From NCBI GenBank assembly GCA_018712605.1, contig DVGR01000082.1, forward strand, positions 1 through 45,552: DNA of 45,552 nt. Reading direction: 5' to 3'. The DNA comes from Candidatus Choladousia intestinigallinarum (GTDB taxonomy: Bacteria > Bacillota > Clostridia > Lachnospirales > Lachnospiraceae). Both the position numbers and the translations under genes were made by a program. The notes beneath the pieces are model-generated. The model saw only the letters and a list, made by a program, of their open reading frames with translations, was not told the DNA's origin and ran no database searches. This document shows, one piece after another, positions 33,278 through 42,377 of the stretch. How positions within the stretch are numbered: position 1 is the first letter of the stretch; the number at the start of each line of letters is the position of its first letter.

Positions 33278-34285
33278 GTGACGATACGAGAGAAAACAGA
33301 GGAGCAGGAATTGAAGTATTTCAGTCCCTATGCTTCTTTCAGCAGATACTCAAAAGGCCGGGACCGCCAGGAAGAGCCCTGTGATATACGGACAGAATAT
33401 CAGAGAGACCGGGACCGAATCCTTCACAGCAAATCTTTTCGGCGGCTGAAGCAGAAAACCCAGGTGTTTTTGATTCCTGAGGGAGACCACTACAGAACGA
33501 GACTGACCCACACGCTGGAAGTCTCACAGCTTGCAAGAACCATTGCCAAGGCACTGAGGCTGAATGAGGATCTGGCAGATGCCATTGCCCTGGGGCACGA
33601 TCTGGGCCATACGCCCTTCGGCCATGCCGGGGAGAGCGCTCTGAATCAAGTCTGCCCCTATGGATTTGCTCACTATAAACAGAGCGTCCGGGTGGTGGAG
33701 CTTTTGGAAAAAAAGGGGCAGGGTCTGAACCTTACCTGGGAGGTGCGGGACGGCATCCTCAATCACAGGACAGCGGGAACGCCTCATACCTTAGAAGGCC
33801 AGATTGTACGGTACTGTGATAAAATTGCCTATATTAATCACGACATTGACGATGCGGAGAGAGCTGGGATCCTCAGGGAAGAGGACATTCCCCTGGAATC
33901 CAGGCAGATCATCGGAGACACAACCAGAAAACGGCTGAATACTCTGATCCATGATGTGGTGGAGCACAGCGAAGGGAAAGACAGGATCACCATGTCCCAG
34001 GAGATGGAGGCAGCCATGAGGCGGCTGCGGGCTTTCATGTTTGAGAATGTCTACCGAAACCGGGTGGCGAAGCGGGAAGAACAGAAAGCCATTCGGATGA
34101 TACAGGATCTCTACAGATTTTATAATGAGCATCCCGAGATGATGTCTCAGGAGTATCTAGATCTGATGAGAGAAAAGAACGAGGCCAGAGAGCGGGTGGT
34201 CTGCGATTACATAGCCGGGATGACAGATTCTTATTCGATCAAGAAGTATACGGATCTTTTTGTGCCGAAGTCCTGGCAGATTTGA
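33278..34285 (+). CDS. dgt: deoxyguanosinetriphosphate triphosphohydrolase-like protein (short form)
   Basis: This 335-residue HD-domain protein belongs to the short dGTPase-like family found upstream of dnaG in Clostridia. His78 (LTHTLEVS) and His107-Asp108 (GHDLGHTPFGHAGE) are the metal ligands, and IRTEYQRDRDRILHSKSFRRLK is the usual N-terminal block. I chose GTG 33278, seven bases after GGAGG; an ATG six bases earlier is too close to that site. It likely opens the dgt-dnaG-rpoD operon. A TATAAT at 33243 may be its -10. Confidence 0.92.
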   Translation: MTIREKTEEQELKYFSPYASFSRYSKGRDRQEEPCDIRTEYQRDRDRILHSKSFRRLKQKTQVFLIPEGDHYRTRLTHTLEVSQLARTIAKALRLNEDLADAIALGHDLGHTPFGHAGESALNQVCPYGFAHYKQSVRVVELLEKKGQGLNLTWEVRDGILNHRTAGTPHTLEGQIVRYCDKIAYINHDIDDAERAGILREEDIPLESRQIIGDTTRKRLNTLIHDVVEHSEGKDRITMSQEMEAAMRRLRAFMFENVYRNRVAKREEQKAIRMIQDLYRFYNEHPEMMSQEYLDLMREKNEARERVVCDYIAGMTDSYSIKKYTDLFVPKSWQI

Positions 34286-34342
34286 CCAAAGGGGCGGCGG
34301 ATTGGATTTTTTGGCCGCCTCAAAACAGGAGGATGACGGGAG

Positions 34343-36103
34343 ATGTATTATCCAGACGAAGTAGTAGAAGAAGTACGCACAAGAAATGATATTGTGGATC
34401 TTATCTCCGGATATGTGAAGCTTCAGAGAAGAGGCAGCTCTTACTTTGGCCTCTGCCCTTTTCACAATGAGAAATCACCTTCTTTTTCTGTAAGTCCCGG
34501 CAAACAGATGTATTACTGCTTTGGATGCGGAGCCGGGGGAAACGTGTTTACTTTTCTTATGGAATATGAAAATTACTCCTTTCCGGAGGCGGTGAAGGTT
34601 CTGGCAGACCGGGCCGGAGTCGCCCTTCCGGAGATGGAATATTCTCAGGAGGCCAAAAGAGCCAGGGATGAGAAAAATGCGGTATTTGAAGTGAACCGGG
34701 AGGCGGCGAAATATTACTATTATCTTCTGCGGACCAAGGAGGGTTCTCTGGGAATGGAGTATCTGAAAAAAAGAGGGCTGACCCAGGAGACGATGCAGAG
34801 ATTTGGGCTGGGATATGCCGGGCGCTTCAGCGACGGATTGTACCGCTACCTGAAAAAGAAGGGCATCTCGGACGAGCTTCTGAAAAAATCCGGGCTGATG
34901 CAGGTCAATGAAAAACAAGGAATGTATGATAAATTCTGGAACCGTGTCATGTTTCCCATTATGGATTTAAATGGGAAAGTGGTGGGGTTCGGGGGAAGAG
35001 TCATGGGAGATGGAAAGCCCAAATATCTGAACTCTCCGGAGACGGTGATTTTTGACAAAAGCCGGAACCTTTACGGACTCAATTTCGCCAGAAGCTCCCG
35101 CAAAAAACAGCTTCTGGTATGCGAGGGCTACATGGATGTGATTTCTCTGCATCAGGCTGGATTTACCAATGCGGTGGCTTCTCTTGGGACGGCCCTGACC
35201 AGTCAGCACGCCTCTCTCCTTAAGCGATACACGGACGAGGTGGTTCTGACCTATGACAGCGATGAGGCGGGGATCCGGGCGGCGCTGCGGGCAGTTCCTC
35301 TGCTGAAGGAGGCAGGCGTAACCGCCAGGGTTCTTCATATGGATCCATATAAGGATCCCGATGAGTTTATTAAGGCCCTGGGAGCGGAGGCTTTTCAGGA
35401 AAGGATCGACCAGGCGGAAAACAGCTTTATGTTTGAAATTTCCATTCTGGAAAAGGGATTTGATATGGGCGATCCTGAGGAAAAGACGAAGTTTTTCCAG
35501 GCTGTGGCCCGCAGAATATCGGAATTCGAGCTGGAGATTGAGCGGGAGAATTATATAGAAGCCATTACAGGAAAGTATCAGATTTCCTTCCAGGGACTTA
35601 GAAAAATGGTTATGAACTGGCTGATGCAGGGAGTGCCCAAGACGAGAGAGGCCGCAAAGCCGGGAAACCGCAGGGAGAAAGAGGACGGCATACGGAAATC
35701 CCAGCGCCTGATCCTGACCTGGCTGGCAGAGCATCCGGGAATTTACTCTGCAGTCAAACAGTATATCCGGCCGGAGGATTTTTCGGATGAGATGTATCAG
35801 AAAGCGGCGCAGCTTCTCTTTGAGCAGCTTGATAAAGGGGAAGTGAACCCGGCCAGGATCCTCAGTGCTTTTGAGAATCCTGAAGAGCAGAGGCAGGCCG
35901 CCGCTCTTTTTAACACGGATATACCGGTGGAGACTCCCCAGGAGTGGAATAAGGCGGTGCGGGAGACCCTGGCCAAGATCATGGATTACAGCATTAAGAA
36001 GAAGACTGCCCAGATGGACCCGGCGGATCTTCAGGGACTCCAGAAGCTGGTGGATGCGAAAAGAAGGCTTCAGGAACTGGGCCGTCTGCATATTTCCCTT
36101 TAA
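34343..36103 (+). CDS. dnaG: DNA primase
   Basis: This 586-residue primase makes RNA primers for DNA replication. The N-terminal zinc finger has Cys38, His41, Cys59 and Cys62 (CPFH, then CFGC). The catalytic TOPRIM domain holds the Glu of LVCEGYMDVISL and the DSDEAG motif, and the C-terminal part would bind the DnaB-type helicase. Length is normal. It sits 57 bp after the dGTPase and 58 bp before rpoD, the classic macromolecular-synthesis arrangement. Confidence 0.97.
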   Translation: MYYPDEVVEEVRTRNDIVDLISGYVKLQRRGSSYFGLCPFHNEKSPSFSVSPGKQMYYCFGCGAGGNVFTFLMEYENYSFPEAVKVLADRAGVALPEMEYSQEAKRARDEKNAVFEVNREAAKYYYYLLRTKEGSLGMEYLKKRGLTQETMQRFGLGYAGRFSDGLYRYLKKKGISDELLKKSGLMQVNEKQGMYDKFWNRVMFPIMDLNGKVVGFGGRVMGDGKPKYLNSPETVIFDKSRNLYGLNFARSSRKKQLLVCEGYMDVISLHQAGFTNAVASLGTALTSQHASLLKRYTDEVVLTYDSDEAGIRAALRAVPLLKEAGVTARVLHMDPYKDPDEFIKALGAEAFQERIDQAENSFMFEISILEKGFDMGDPEEKTKFFQAVARRISEFELEIERENYIEAITGKYQISFQGLRKMVMNWLMQGVPKTREAAKPGNRREKEDGIRKSQRLILTWLAEHPGIYSAVKQYIRPEDFSDEMYQKAAQLLFEQLDKGEVNPARILSAFENPEEQRQAAALFNTDIPVETPQEWNKAVRETLAKIMDYSIKKKTAQMDPADLQGLQKLVDAKRRLQELGRLHISL

Positions 36104-36161
36104 CAGGGTTACACTACAAATATTACAGTTCAGCCACACAGGCCAGAAAGGATGGTAACGG

Positions 36162-37256
36162 ATGGACGAGAGAACAGTTGAGTTTGAAAAGAAACTGAAA
36201 GAACTGGTAAAGGTGGCCGGCCGGAAAAAGAATGTTTTGGAATATAAGGAAATTCACGAGTATTTTCAGAATATGAACCTGACTGCGGAACAGTATGACC
36301 TGATCCTGGAATATTTGGAGAAGGCGGGGATCGACGTGCTGCAGACTGCGGAGGAAGAAGAGCCCCTGCTTACCGATGAGGACGAGGTGGCGGCAGAGGA
36401 TCTGGACTTAAGCGTACCGGAGGGAGTCAGCACAGACGATCCGGTGCGGATGTATCTGAAGGAGATCGGGCAGATTCCCCTGCTCAGCGCAGAGGAAGAG
36501 CTGGAGCTGGCAAAACGCATGAGCGAGGGGGATGAGAGCGCCAAGGAAAAGCTGGCGGAGGCCAATCTGAGACTGGTGGTCAGCATTGCGAAGAGATATG
36601 CAGGACGGGGCATGCAGCTTTTGGATCTGATCCAGGAGGGAAATCTGGGACTGATTAAAGCGGTAGATAAGTTCGACTATCAGAAAGGCTACAAATTCAG
36701 CACTTATGCCACCTGGTGGATTCGTCAGGCCATTACCAGGGCGATAGCGGATCAGGCCAGAACCATACGGATTCCTGTGCATATGGTAGAGACGATGAAC
36801 CGAGTGATCCGTACCTCCAGGCAGCTTCTCCAGGATCTGGGCCGGGAACCGAAGCCGGAAGAGATCGCCCGGGAGCTGAACATGCCGGTGGATAAGGTGC
36901 GGGACATTCTGAAGATTTCACAGGAGCCTGTATCCCTGGAGACCCCTGTGGGGGAGGAAGACGACAGCCATCTGGGAGACTTTATAAAAGACGACCATGT
37001 GCCGGTGCCGGTGGATGCAGCTACCTTTAAGATCCTGCAGGAGCAGTTGGTGGAAGTCTTATCCACTCTGACGGAGCGGGAACAGAAAGTTCTCCGCCTG
37101 CGGTTTGGGCTGGACGACGGGCGTGCCAGAACCCTGGAAGAGGTGGGAAAAGAATTTAATGTCACAAGAGAGAGAATCCGGCAGATCGAAGCGAAGGCCC
37201 TGCGCAAGCTCAGGCACCCCAGCCGGAGCCGGAAACTGAAAGATTACCTGGATTAG
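36162..37256 (+). CDS. rpoD: RNA polymerase primary sigma factor
   Basis: This 364-residue protein is the housekeeping sigma factor (RpoD/SigA). It has a short acidic region 1.1, region 1.2 ([17 protein letters not shown]), regions 2.1-2.4 with [19 protein letters not shown] for -10 recognition, region 3, and region 4.2 with [18 protein letters not shown] for -35 recognition. It follows dnaG as in most Firmicutes. Consensus-like -35/-10 pairs across the window agree with such a factor. Confidence 0.98.
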   Translation: MDERTVEFEKKLKELVKVAGRKKNVLEYKEIHEYFQNMNLTAEQYDLILEYLEKAGIDVLQTAEEEEPLLTDEDEVAAEDLDLSVPEGVSTDDPVRMYLKEIGQIPLLSAEEELELAKRMSEGDESAKEKLAEANLRLVVSIAKRYAGRGMQLLDLIQEGNLGLIKAVDKFDYQKGYKFSTYATWWIRQAITRAIADQARTIRIPVHMVETMNRVIRTSRQLLQDLGREPKPEEIARELNMPVDKVRDILKISQEPVSLETPVGEEDDSHLGDFIKDDHVPVPVDAATFKILQEQLVEVLSTLTEREQKVLRLRFGLDDGRARTLEEVGKEFNVTRERIRQIEAKALRKLRHPSRSRKLKDYLD

Positions 37257-37271
37257 GGAGGAAGTTATCAT

Positions 37272-37988
37272 ATGCAGATATCAAAAAGGCTGCAGGCAGT
37301 GTCTGACATGGTGGCTTCCGGATCCTGCCTGGCGGACGTGGGGACAGACCACGGATACATACCGATTTACCTTGTGGAGGAGAAGAGAATATCCAGTGCC
37401 ATTGCCATGGATATCAACCGGGGCCCCTTAAGCAGGGCCAGAGAGAATATTGAGAGAAATGGGCTGTCGGATCAGATAGAGACCAGACTTTCCGATGGGC
37501 TGGATGCCCTTTTGCCAGGGGAGGCAGATACGATTGTCATTGCGGGGATGGGCGGCCCTCTGGCCGTTGAGATTCTAAAAAGAGGAAGGGCTGTATTGGA
37601 ATCCTGCCGGGATCTGATCCTCCAGCCTCAGTCGGAGATCTGGACTGTCCGCAGGTACCTGGATGAGAATGGATGGAGGATTCGCAGGGAAAATATGATC
37701 CTGGAAGAAGGAAAATATTACCCTATGCTGCTGGCTTCCCGGGGAAACTCCGAAGCCCTGGATATAGTAAAGCTTTTTTACGGCCCCAGACTTCTGGAAA
37801 AACGCCATCCAGTTTTGCTGGACTATCTGAAAAAGGAGCGGGAAAAATTAAGAGAGGTCAGGGAAAAGCTTTCCGTAAGCGGAAGTGAAAAGGCAGCGGA
37901 ACGAAAAAGAGAGATACAGAAGCTGCAGGAAATAAACGGGAGAGCCCTGGAGCTGTTCCAGGAGGCGGAAGCTGACACAAGGATATGA
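37272..37988 (+). CDS. trmK: tRNA (adenine(22)-N1)-methyltransferase TrmK
   Basis: This 238-residue SAM-dependent enzyme methylates A22 of tRNAs. Its family starts with the phrase seen here (RLQAVSDMV, then CLADVGTDHGYIPIYL, motif I), followed by IAMDINRGPL and the GMGG motif (IAGMGGPLAVEIL). It has a helical C-terminal extension. The gene starts 15 bp after rpoD, its common location in Firmicutes. A Nif3-like gene that often follows is absent here. Confidence 0.93.
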   Translation: MQISKRLQAVSDMVASGSCLADVGTDHGYIPIYLVEEKRISSAIAMDINRGPLSRARENIERNGLSDQIETRLSDGLDALLPGEADTIVIAGMGGPLAVEILKRGRAVLESCRDLILQPQSEIWTVRRYLDENGWRIRRENMILEEGKYYPMLLASRGNSEALDIVKLFYGPRLLEKRHPVLLDYLKKEREKLREVREKLSVSGSEKAAERKREIQKLQEINGRALELFQEAEADTRI

Positions 37989-38007
37989 CATAGAAAGGAG
38001 AGAGGCA

Positions 38008-39675
38008 ATGGAAGACAGACTGGCGCTTCTGATCAGAGGAGAGAGAAAAGAATATCCTTCCGGCACCCTTTACCGCAGGATTGCAGAGGAATACCAAGAA
38101 GAATATCAAAATCCCATTGTGCTGGTTTCGGCGGACGGGAGGCTCAGGGAGCTGCATCACGAGGCGGAAGAGGGGGCTGCGGTAGAATTTATAACCCTGG
38201 GCGACAAGGCTGGCTTTGACGCATATAGAAGGAGCATGACCCTTCTGCTTCTGAAGGCAGTCTATCATGTGGCGGGAGACAATTCCAGGATTGAGCGTGT
38301 GGGGATTCATTTTGCTCTGGGAGATGGGTTTTACTGCACCATGCAGGGGGAGATCCCGCTGAATCAGGAATTTCTGGATCAGGTAAAGGCATCCATGAGA
38401 GAGATGGTGGAAAAAGCCCTGCCCATTGAAAAACACGCAGTACCCACGTATGAGGCTGTAAAGAAATTCCGGGAATACAGGATGTATGACAAAGAACAGC
38501 TTTTCTATTACAGGCGGTCTTCCAGGGTAAATTTATACAGCCTTGACCGGTTTGAAGATTACTTTTATGGCTATATGGTTCCTGATACTTCTTATCTGAA
38601 GGTGTTCGACCTGCAGCTTTTCCAGGAGGGATTTGTGCTGCTGTTTCCTGACCGGAGCGACCCGGAGCATCTGGTTCCATTTAAACCGGACTATAAGATT
38701 TTTCATGTACAGCAGCATTCCATGGAATGGGGAAAAAAGCTGGGGATCCCCACGGTAGGGGCTTTGAACCACTATATTGTTCACCACAAGGCTAAGGAGC
38801 TGATCATGATTCAGGAAGCGTACCATGAGAAGCAGATTGCGGAGATGGCGGAGCAGATCGCTGAGGATTCGGAAAAGAAAATTGTCCTGATTGCGGGGCC
38901 TTCATCCTCAGGGAAAACTACGTTTTCCCACAGGCTCAGCACCCAGCTTTCGGTTTATGGACTGAAGCCCTATCCCATTGCGGCGGATGATTACTTCGTG
39001 AACCGGGAAAACACGCCTCTGGATGAGGAAGGGAAGCCGGATTTTGAGTGTCTGGAGGCCATAGACGCAGAGCAGCTAAATAAGGATATGCTGGCTTTGC
39101 TGCAGGGTGAGACGGTAGAAATCCCTACCTTTAATTTCAAGACGGGAAAAAGAGAGTACAAAGGGAATTTTAAGACCATGGGCCGGGAGGATATTTTGAT
39201 TATCGAGGGAATTCACTGTCTCAATGATAAGCTGACCTGGCGGCTTCCCAGAGAAAATAAATGCAAAATATATATAAGCGCCCTGACCCAGCTTAATATT
39301 GATGAACATAACCGGATTCCCACCACGGACGGGAGGCTCCTTCGGAGGCTGGTGAGGGATGCCAGAACCAGAGGAGCAGACGCCAGAAAGACTTTGGGCA
39401 TGTGGGGATCTGTCCGCAGAGGCGAAGAAAATCATATCTTTCCCTTCCAGGAGGAGGCGGACATGATGTTTAACTCAGCCCTGATTTATGAGCTGGCGGT
39501 GCTGAAAATGTACGCGGAGCCCCTTTTGTTTTCCATCAGGCAGGATGAACCAGAGTACCAGGAGGCAAAGAGGCTGCTGAAATTCTTGGATTATTTCCTT
39601 CCCATTCCCAGTGATGATATTCCCAATAATTCTTTGATCCGGGAATTTATCGGGGGAGGATGCTTCGGCATCTGA
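38008..39675 (+). CDS. nucleoside (uridine) kinase with ThrRS-like N-terminal domain
   Basis: This 555-residue protein joins an N-terminal TGS/threonyl-tRNA-synthetase editing-like region (residues 1-270, including YEAVKKFREYRMYDKEQLF) to a C-terminal P-loop phosphoribulokinase/uridine kinase domain. The Walker A loop is GPSSSGKTTFSHRL near residue 298, followed by DDYFVNRENTP and LIIEGIHCLN. It should phosphorylate uridine/cytidine or another nucleoside; the role of the N-terminal part is unsettled. Such fusions are common in Clostridia. It begins 19 bp after trmK with AAAGGAGAG. Confidence 0.88.
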   Translation: MEDRLALLIRGERKEYPSGTLYRRIAEEYQEEYQNPIVLVSADGRLRELHHEAEEGAAVEFITLGDKAGFDAYRRSMTLLLLKAVYHVAGDNSRIERVGIHFALGDGFYCTMQGEIPLNQEFLDQVKASMREMVEKALPIEKHAVPTYEAVKKFREYRMYDKEQLFYYRRSSRVNLYSLDRFEDYFYGYMVPDTSYLKVFDLQLFQEGFVLLFPDRSDPEHLVPFKPDYKIFHVQQHSMEWGKKLGIPTVGALNHYIVHHKAKELIMIQEAYHEKQIAEMAEQIAEDSEKKIVLIAGPSSSGKTTFSHRLSTQLSVYGLKPYPIAADDYFVNRENTPLDEEGKPDFECLEAIDAEQLNKDMLALLQGETVEIPTFNFKTGKREYKGNFKTMGREDILIIEGIHCLNDKLTWRLPRENKCKIYISALTQLNIDEHNRIPTTDGRLLRRLVRDARTRGADARKTLGMWGSVRRGEENHIFPFQEEADMMFNSALIYELAVLKMYAEPLLFSIRQDEPEYQEAKRLLKFLDYFLPIPSDDIPNNSLIREFIGGGCFGI

Positions 39676-39681
39676 GGCTGC

Positions 39682-39708
39682 TGCGGGGGGCTGGGAACTT
39701 GCCCCGCA
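39682..39708 (+). terminator. GC-rich hairpin after the nucleoside kinase
   Basis: A 7-bp perfect stem TGCGGGG/CCCCGCA (39682-39688 with 39702-39708) lies a few bases past the stop codon. It lacks a T run, so termination is uncertain; it may protect the mRNA end or attenuate. Confidence 0.35.
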
Positions 39709-39730
39709 TACTATAAAGAGGAACGACAGA

Positions 39731-41557
39731 ATGAGACTACAGAGGACAGGAAAACAACTTTTCTTTAATATAAAGGCGTTGGCAGGCTTTCAGGCTGTCT
39801 TTAAGCTTCTGCTGTTCTTCCTCTTGTGTCCTCTGTTTTTAGGACTTTTCTCCTTTGTCATGGAGGTGTCGGGATTTCCCTATCTGACGAGAGAAAATAT
39901 TTTTTCTTTCGTCAGGCATCCTGTGACGATTCTCTTTCTATGCCTTATGTTTCTGCTGTTTACAGCCTATTCCATTTATGATGCTGCGGTGGTGATTACG
40001 GTTCTGGAGATGTCCAGACAAAAACAAAAAGCGCATTTTTTTGCGACATTACTTTTTGCTCTGGATCAGTGGATCCGTATGCTGCGCCGGCCTAACAGGC
40101 GGCTTTTTTTGCTGCTTTTGTTTCAGTTTCCCCTTTTTGGGGTGGGGATGGCAGCCAGCCTTTTTGCCACCATCAGTGTTCCTGAATACGTGGTCAGGTA
40201 TTTTCTGAATAACTATGTTTTTCTGGGAGGAGCGGCGGTCTGTCTCATTCTGGCAGTGGTATTTTTGCCGTCCCGGATTTACTCCCTCCATTTTTTTGTC
40301 ATAGAGGGGGTGTCCTTTCAGGAAGCGCAGAAAAAGAGCAGGGAGCTGAGCAGGCGCAGCCGCTGGATGGATGCCGGGCTTCTGATCCTTCTTCAGGCCG
40401 CCCAGGTGTTTTTTTATTTTATCTGCATCTTTGCCGGAGTTTTCCTGATTCTCGCTTTCAACTGGTGCTTAAAAGAGATTTTCCGCACGGAAGTTCTCAC
40501 CGCAACTGCCGTGTGGTCCTTTCTTTTTCTCATCTGGATGATATTTGCAGCTTTAAGCGCCCCGGTTTCCTGCGGGGCTGTCAGCCTTTTATTCTATTAC
40601 CGCAAAAGAAAAGCGGGAGAAGAGATATTATCTGCCGCAAGAGAAGAAAGCGGCATGGCCAGGGTGAGCGGCAGAAAAAAGAAGGGGGTGGCTGCCCTCA
40701 TGGCAGGTGCTGTTTTGCTCTCGGGAGTTTTTTTTATCCAAAACCTTCAGCAGGGGGTATACAATTTAAACGTTGAAGAGATAAGAACCCTGGAGGTTAC
40801 GGCCCACAGAGGGGCATCCGCCGATTATCCCGAAAATACCATGAGCGCTTTTGAGGGGGCTGCCGAGCTGGGGGCGGACTGGATCGAGCTGGATGTGCAG
40901 CAGACCAAGGACGGGGAAATTATCGTTCTCCACGATACGAATTTAAAGAGAACCACAGGAGTAAATAAAAATACCTGGGAGCTTACCTTGAAGGAGATTC
41001 TCGAACTGGATGCGGGCAGCTCCTTTGATAAGTCCTTTGCGGGAGAGAAGATCCCTACCCTGGCCCAGGTCATAGAGTTTGCCAAAGACAGGGAGATCCG
41101 TCTGAATATTGAGCTGAAGCCCTCCGGTCATGAGAAGGATTTTGAGAAAACCGTGGTGGATCTCATTATGTCCATGGGGATTGAAGACAGATGTGTGATT
41201 ACCTCCCAGATGTACAGGGTCCTGGAGAGAGTAAAAGAATATGCGCCGGATATTACCACGGTGTATGTGATGAGCCTTGCCTACGGAAGCATTACATCCC
41301 TGAAAGCGGCCGACCATTTCAGCGTAAACGCCCGCAGCGTGACCAGAACGCTGGTGGACCGTGTTCATGCTGAGGGGAAACAGCTCTATGTCTGGACGGT
41401 GAACACAGAAAAAACCATTGCCAGGATGATAGAATTGAATGTGGATAATATTATTACAGACCGGATTACCCTGGCTAAGGAGACCATTTATTCAGAGAAA
41501 ACCAGCGGATTTATACAGGATTACACGGCAACGATCTATGCGATTTTCAGCAGGTAG
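39731..41557 (+). CDS. glycerophosphodiester phosphodiesterase with membrane domain
   Basis: This 608-residue protein has a large N-terminal membrane domain (about seven hydrophobic segments within residues 1-350) of the GDPD-associated type. A C-terminal GDPD TIM barrel (about residues 355-600) follows. Catalytic elements are AHRGASADYPENTMSAF, the acidic ELDVQQTKDGEIIVLHD and NIELKP. It should release glycerol-3-phosphate from glycerophosphodiesters or act on lipid/teichoic-acid glycerophosphates at the membrane surface. It precedes rnpB and seems transcribed from the trmK side. Confidence 0.92.
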   Translation: MRLQRTGKQLFFNIKALAGFQAVFKLLLFFLLCPLFLGLFSFVMEVSGFPYLTRENIFSFVRHPVTILFLCLMFLLFTAYSIYDAAVVITVLEMSRQKQKAHFFATLLFALDQWIRMLRRPNRRLFLLLLFQFPLFGVGMAASLFATISVPEYVVRYFLNNYVFLGGAAVCLILAVVFLPSRIYSLHFFVIEGVSFQEAQKKSRELSRRSRWMDAGLLILLQAAQVFFYFICIFAGVFLILAFNWCLKEIFRTEVLTATAVWSFLFLIWMIFAALSAPVSCGAVSLLFYYRKRKAGEEILSAAREESGMARVSGRKKKGVAALMAGAVLLSGVFFIQNLQQGVYNLNVEEIRTLEVTAHRGASADYPENTMSAFEGAAELGADWIELDVQQTKDGEIIVLHDTNLKRTTGVNKNTWELTLKEILELDAGSSFDKSFAGEKIPTLAQVIEFAKDREIRLNIELKPSGHEKDFEKTVVDLIMSMGIEDRCVITSQMYRVLERVKEYAPDITTVYVMSLAYGSITSLKAADHFSVNARSVTRTLVDRVHAEGKQLYVWTVNTEKTIARMIELNVDNIITDRITLAKETIYSEKTSGFIQDYTATIYAIFSR

Positions 41558-41597
41558 TCTCTGCGCTTTGGGAAAGGAAATCAGGGCAAGGAAGAGC

Positions 41598-41626
41598 TTT
41601 ACAGAAAATCCTCCTTATGATACAAT
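41598..41626 (+). promoter_or_regulatory. promoter upstream of rnpB
   Basis: TTTACA (41598-41603) and TACAAT (41621-41626) are 17 bp apart. The start would be about 120 nt before the mature RNA, implying a 5' precursor that needs trimming. Confidence 0.55.
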
Positions 41627-41751
41627 GCAAGAGCAGTATGAGACAGCCGTCCGCGGCTGCGCGGCAGGCGTGGCTGTGGGCGGTTTTATACAGATCTGAA
41701 AGGCTTTTCGGGGAAGAAGGACCCAGTTTCCGTTTTGATCCCGGGGAGCAT

Positions 41752-42096
41752 GGCAAGTAGGATAAGTGGTCGCGGCTGGCCAGACGAAAGGGGCCAGGTG
41801 AGGAAAGTCCGGGCTTCGCAGGGCAGGATGCCGGATAACGTCCGGTGGAGGCGACTCTAAGGAAAGTGCAACAGAAATGAACCGCCAGCTACGGCTGGTA
41901 AGGGTGGAAGGGCAGTGTAAGAGACTACCGCCTTCCCGGCAACGGGGAGGGCACATGTAAACCCCATCCGAAGCAAGACCGCAAGGAAGCATATGGCGGC
42001 CCGTCAGCTTCAGGTAGGTCGCTGGAATCTGCCGGCAACGGCAGATCTGGATAGATGACCATTCATGACATAACCCGGCTTATCGTCCTGCTTGCC
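41752..42096 (+). ncRNA. rnpB: RNase P RNA
   Basis: This is the catalytic RNA of ribonuclease P, which matures tRNA 5' ends. Diagnostic conserved blocks are GAGGAAAGTCCGGGC near 41800, GTGCAACAGAAATGAACCGCC near 41868, GTAAACCCCATCCGAAGCAAGACC near 41957, and GATAGATGACCATTC then ACATAACCCGGCTTAT at the 3' end. The ends pair as helix P1 (GGCAAG...AGGATAAG with CTTATC...CTTGCC). At about 345 nt it is full length and looks closest to bacterial type A, though I have not folded it. Confidence 0.95.
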
Positions 42097-42157
42097 ATTT
42101 CAGATTTTGTTACAGCCTTTTAAGAAAGTCTTAAGAAAAGTAGCGTGAAAGCCTTAT

Positions 42158-42186
42158 TTGTTTTTATACAGGGGGTATGCTATAAT
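42158..42186 (+). promoter_or_regulatory. promoter of the large surface-protein gene
   Basis: TTGTTT (42158-42163) and a perfect TATAAT (42181-42186) are 17 bp apart. The start would be near 42193, about 185 nt before the start codon. Confidence 0.65.
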
Positions 42187-42189
42187 TTC

Positions 42190-42377
42190 TGTAAGATAAA
42201 GAACTCCCTGCTTCAGCAGCGTCTGCGGCGGCAGAGGAATGCATGATGGGGTATTCTTTGATGAGGTATCGAGACTGTATATTTTGGCGCGGCTGAGCCG
42301 GCCGGTTTGTTCACCGGGTCAGTACAGGCATATCTCACGGAGGATACTGTGTGGGATACATGAAAGGAAGGGGTATT
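42190..42377 (+). promoter_or_regulatory. long 5' leader of the surface-protein mRNA
   Basis: No gene is supported in this roughly 190-nt leader. It can form a bulged hairpin around 42293-42327 (CTGA/TCAG outside, CCGGT/ACCGG inside). I do not recognise a known riboswitch class such as c-di-GMP-I. Its length suggests post-transcriptional control. Confidence 0.35.

Noticed and set aside
34967-36139. 390-codon open frame on the minus strand opposite dnaG
   Set aside because: It is complementary to the dnaG coding frame, has a Leu/His/Arg-rich composition typical of shadows and no recognisable domain.
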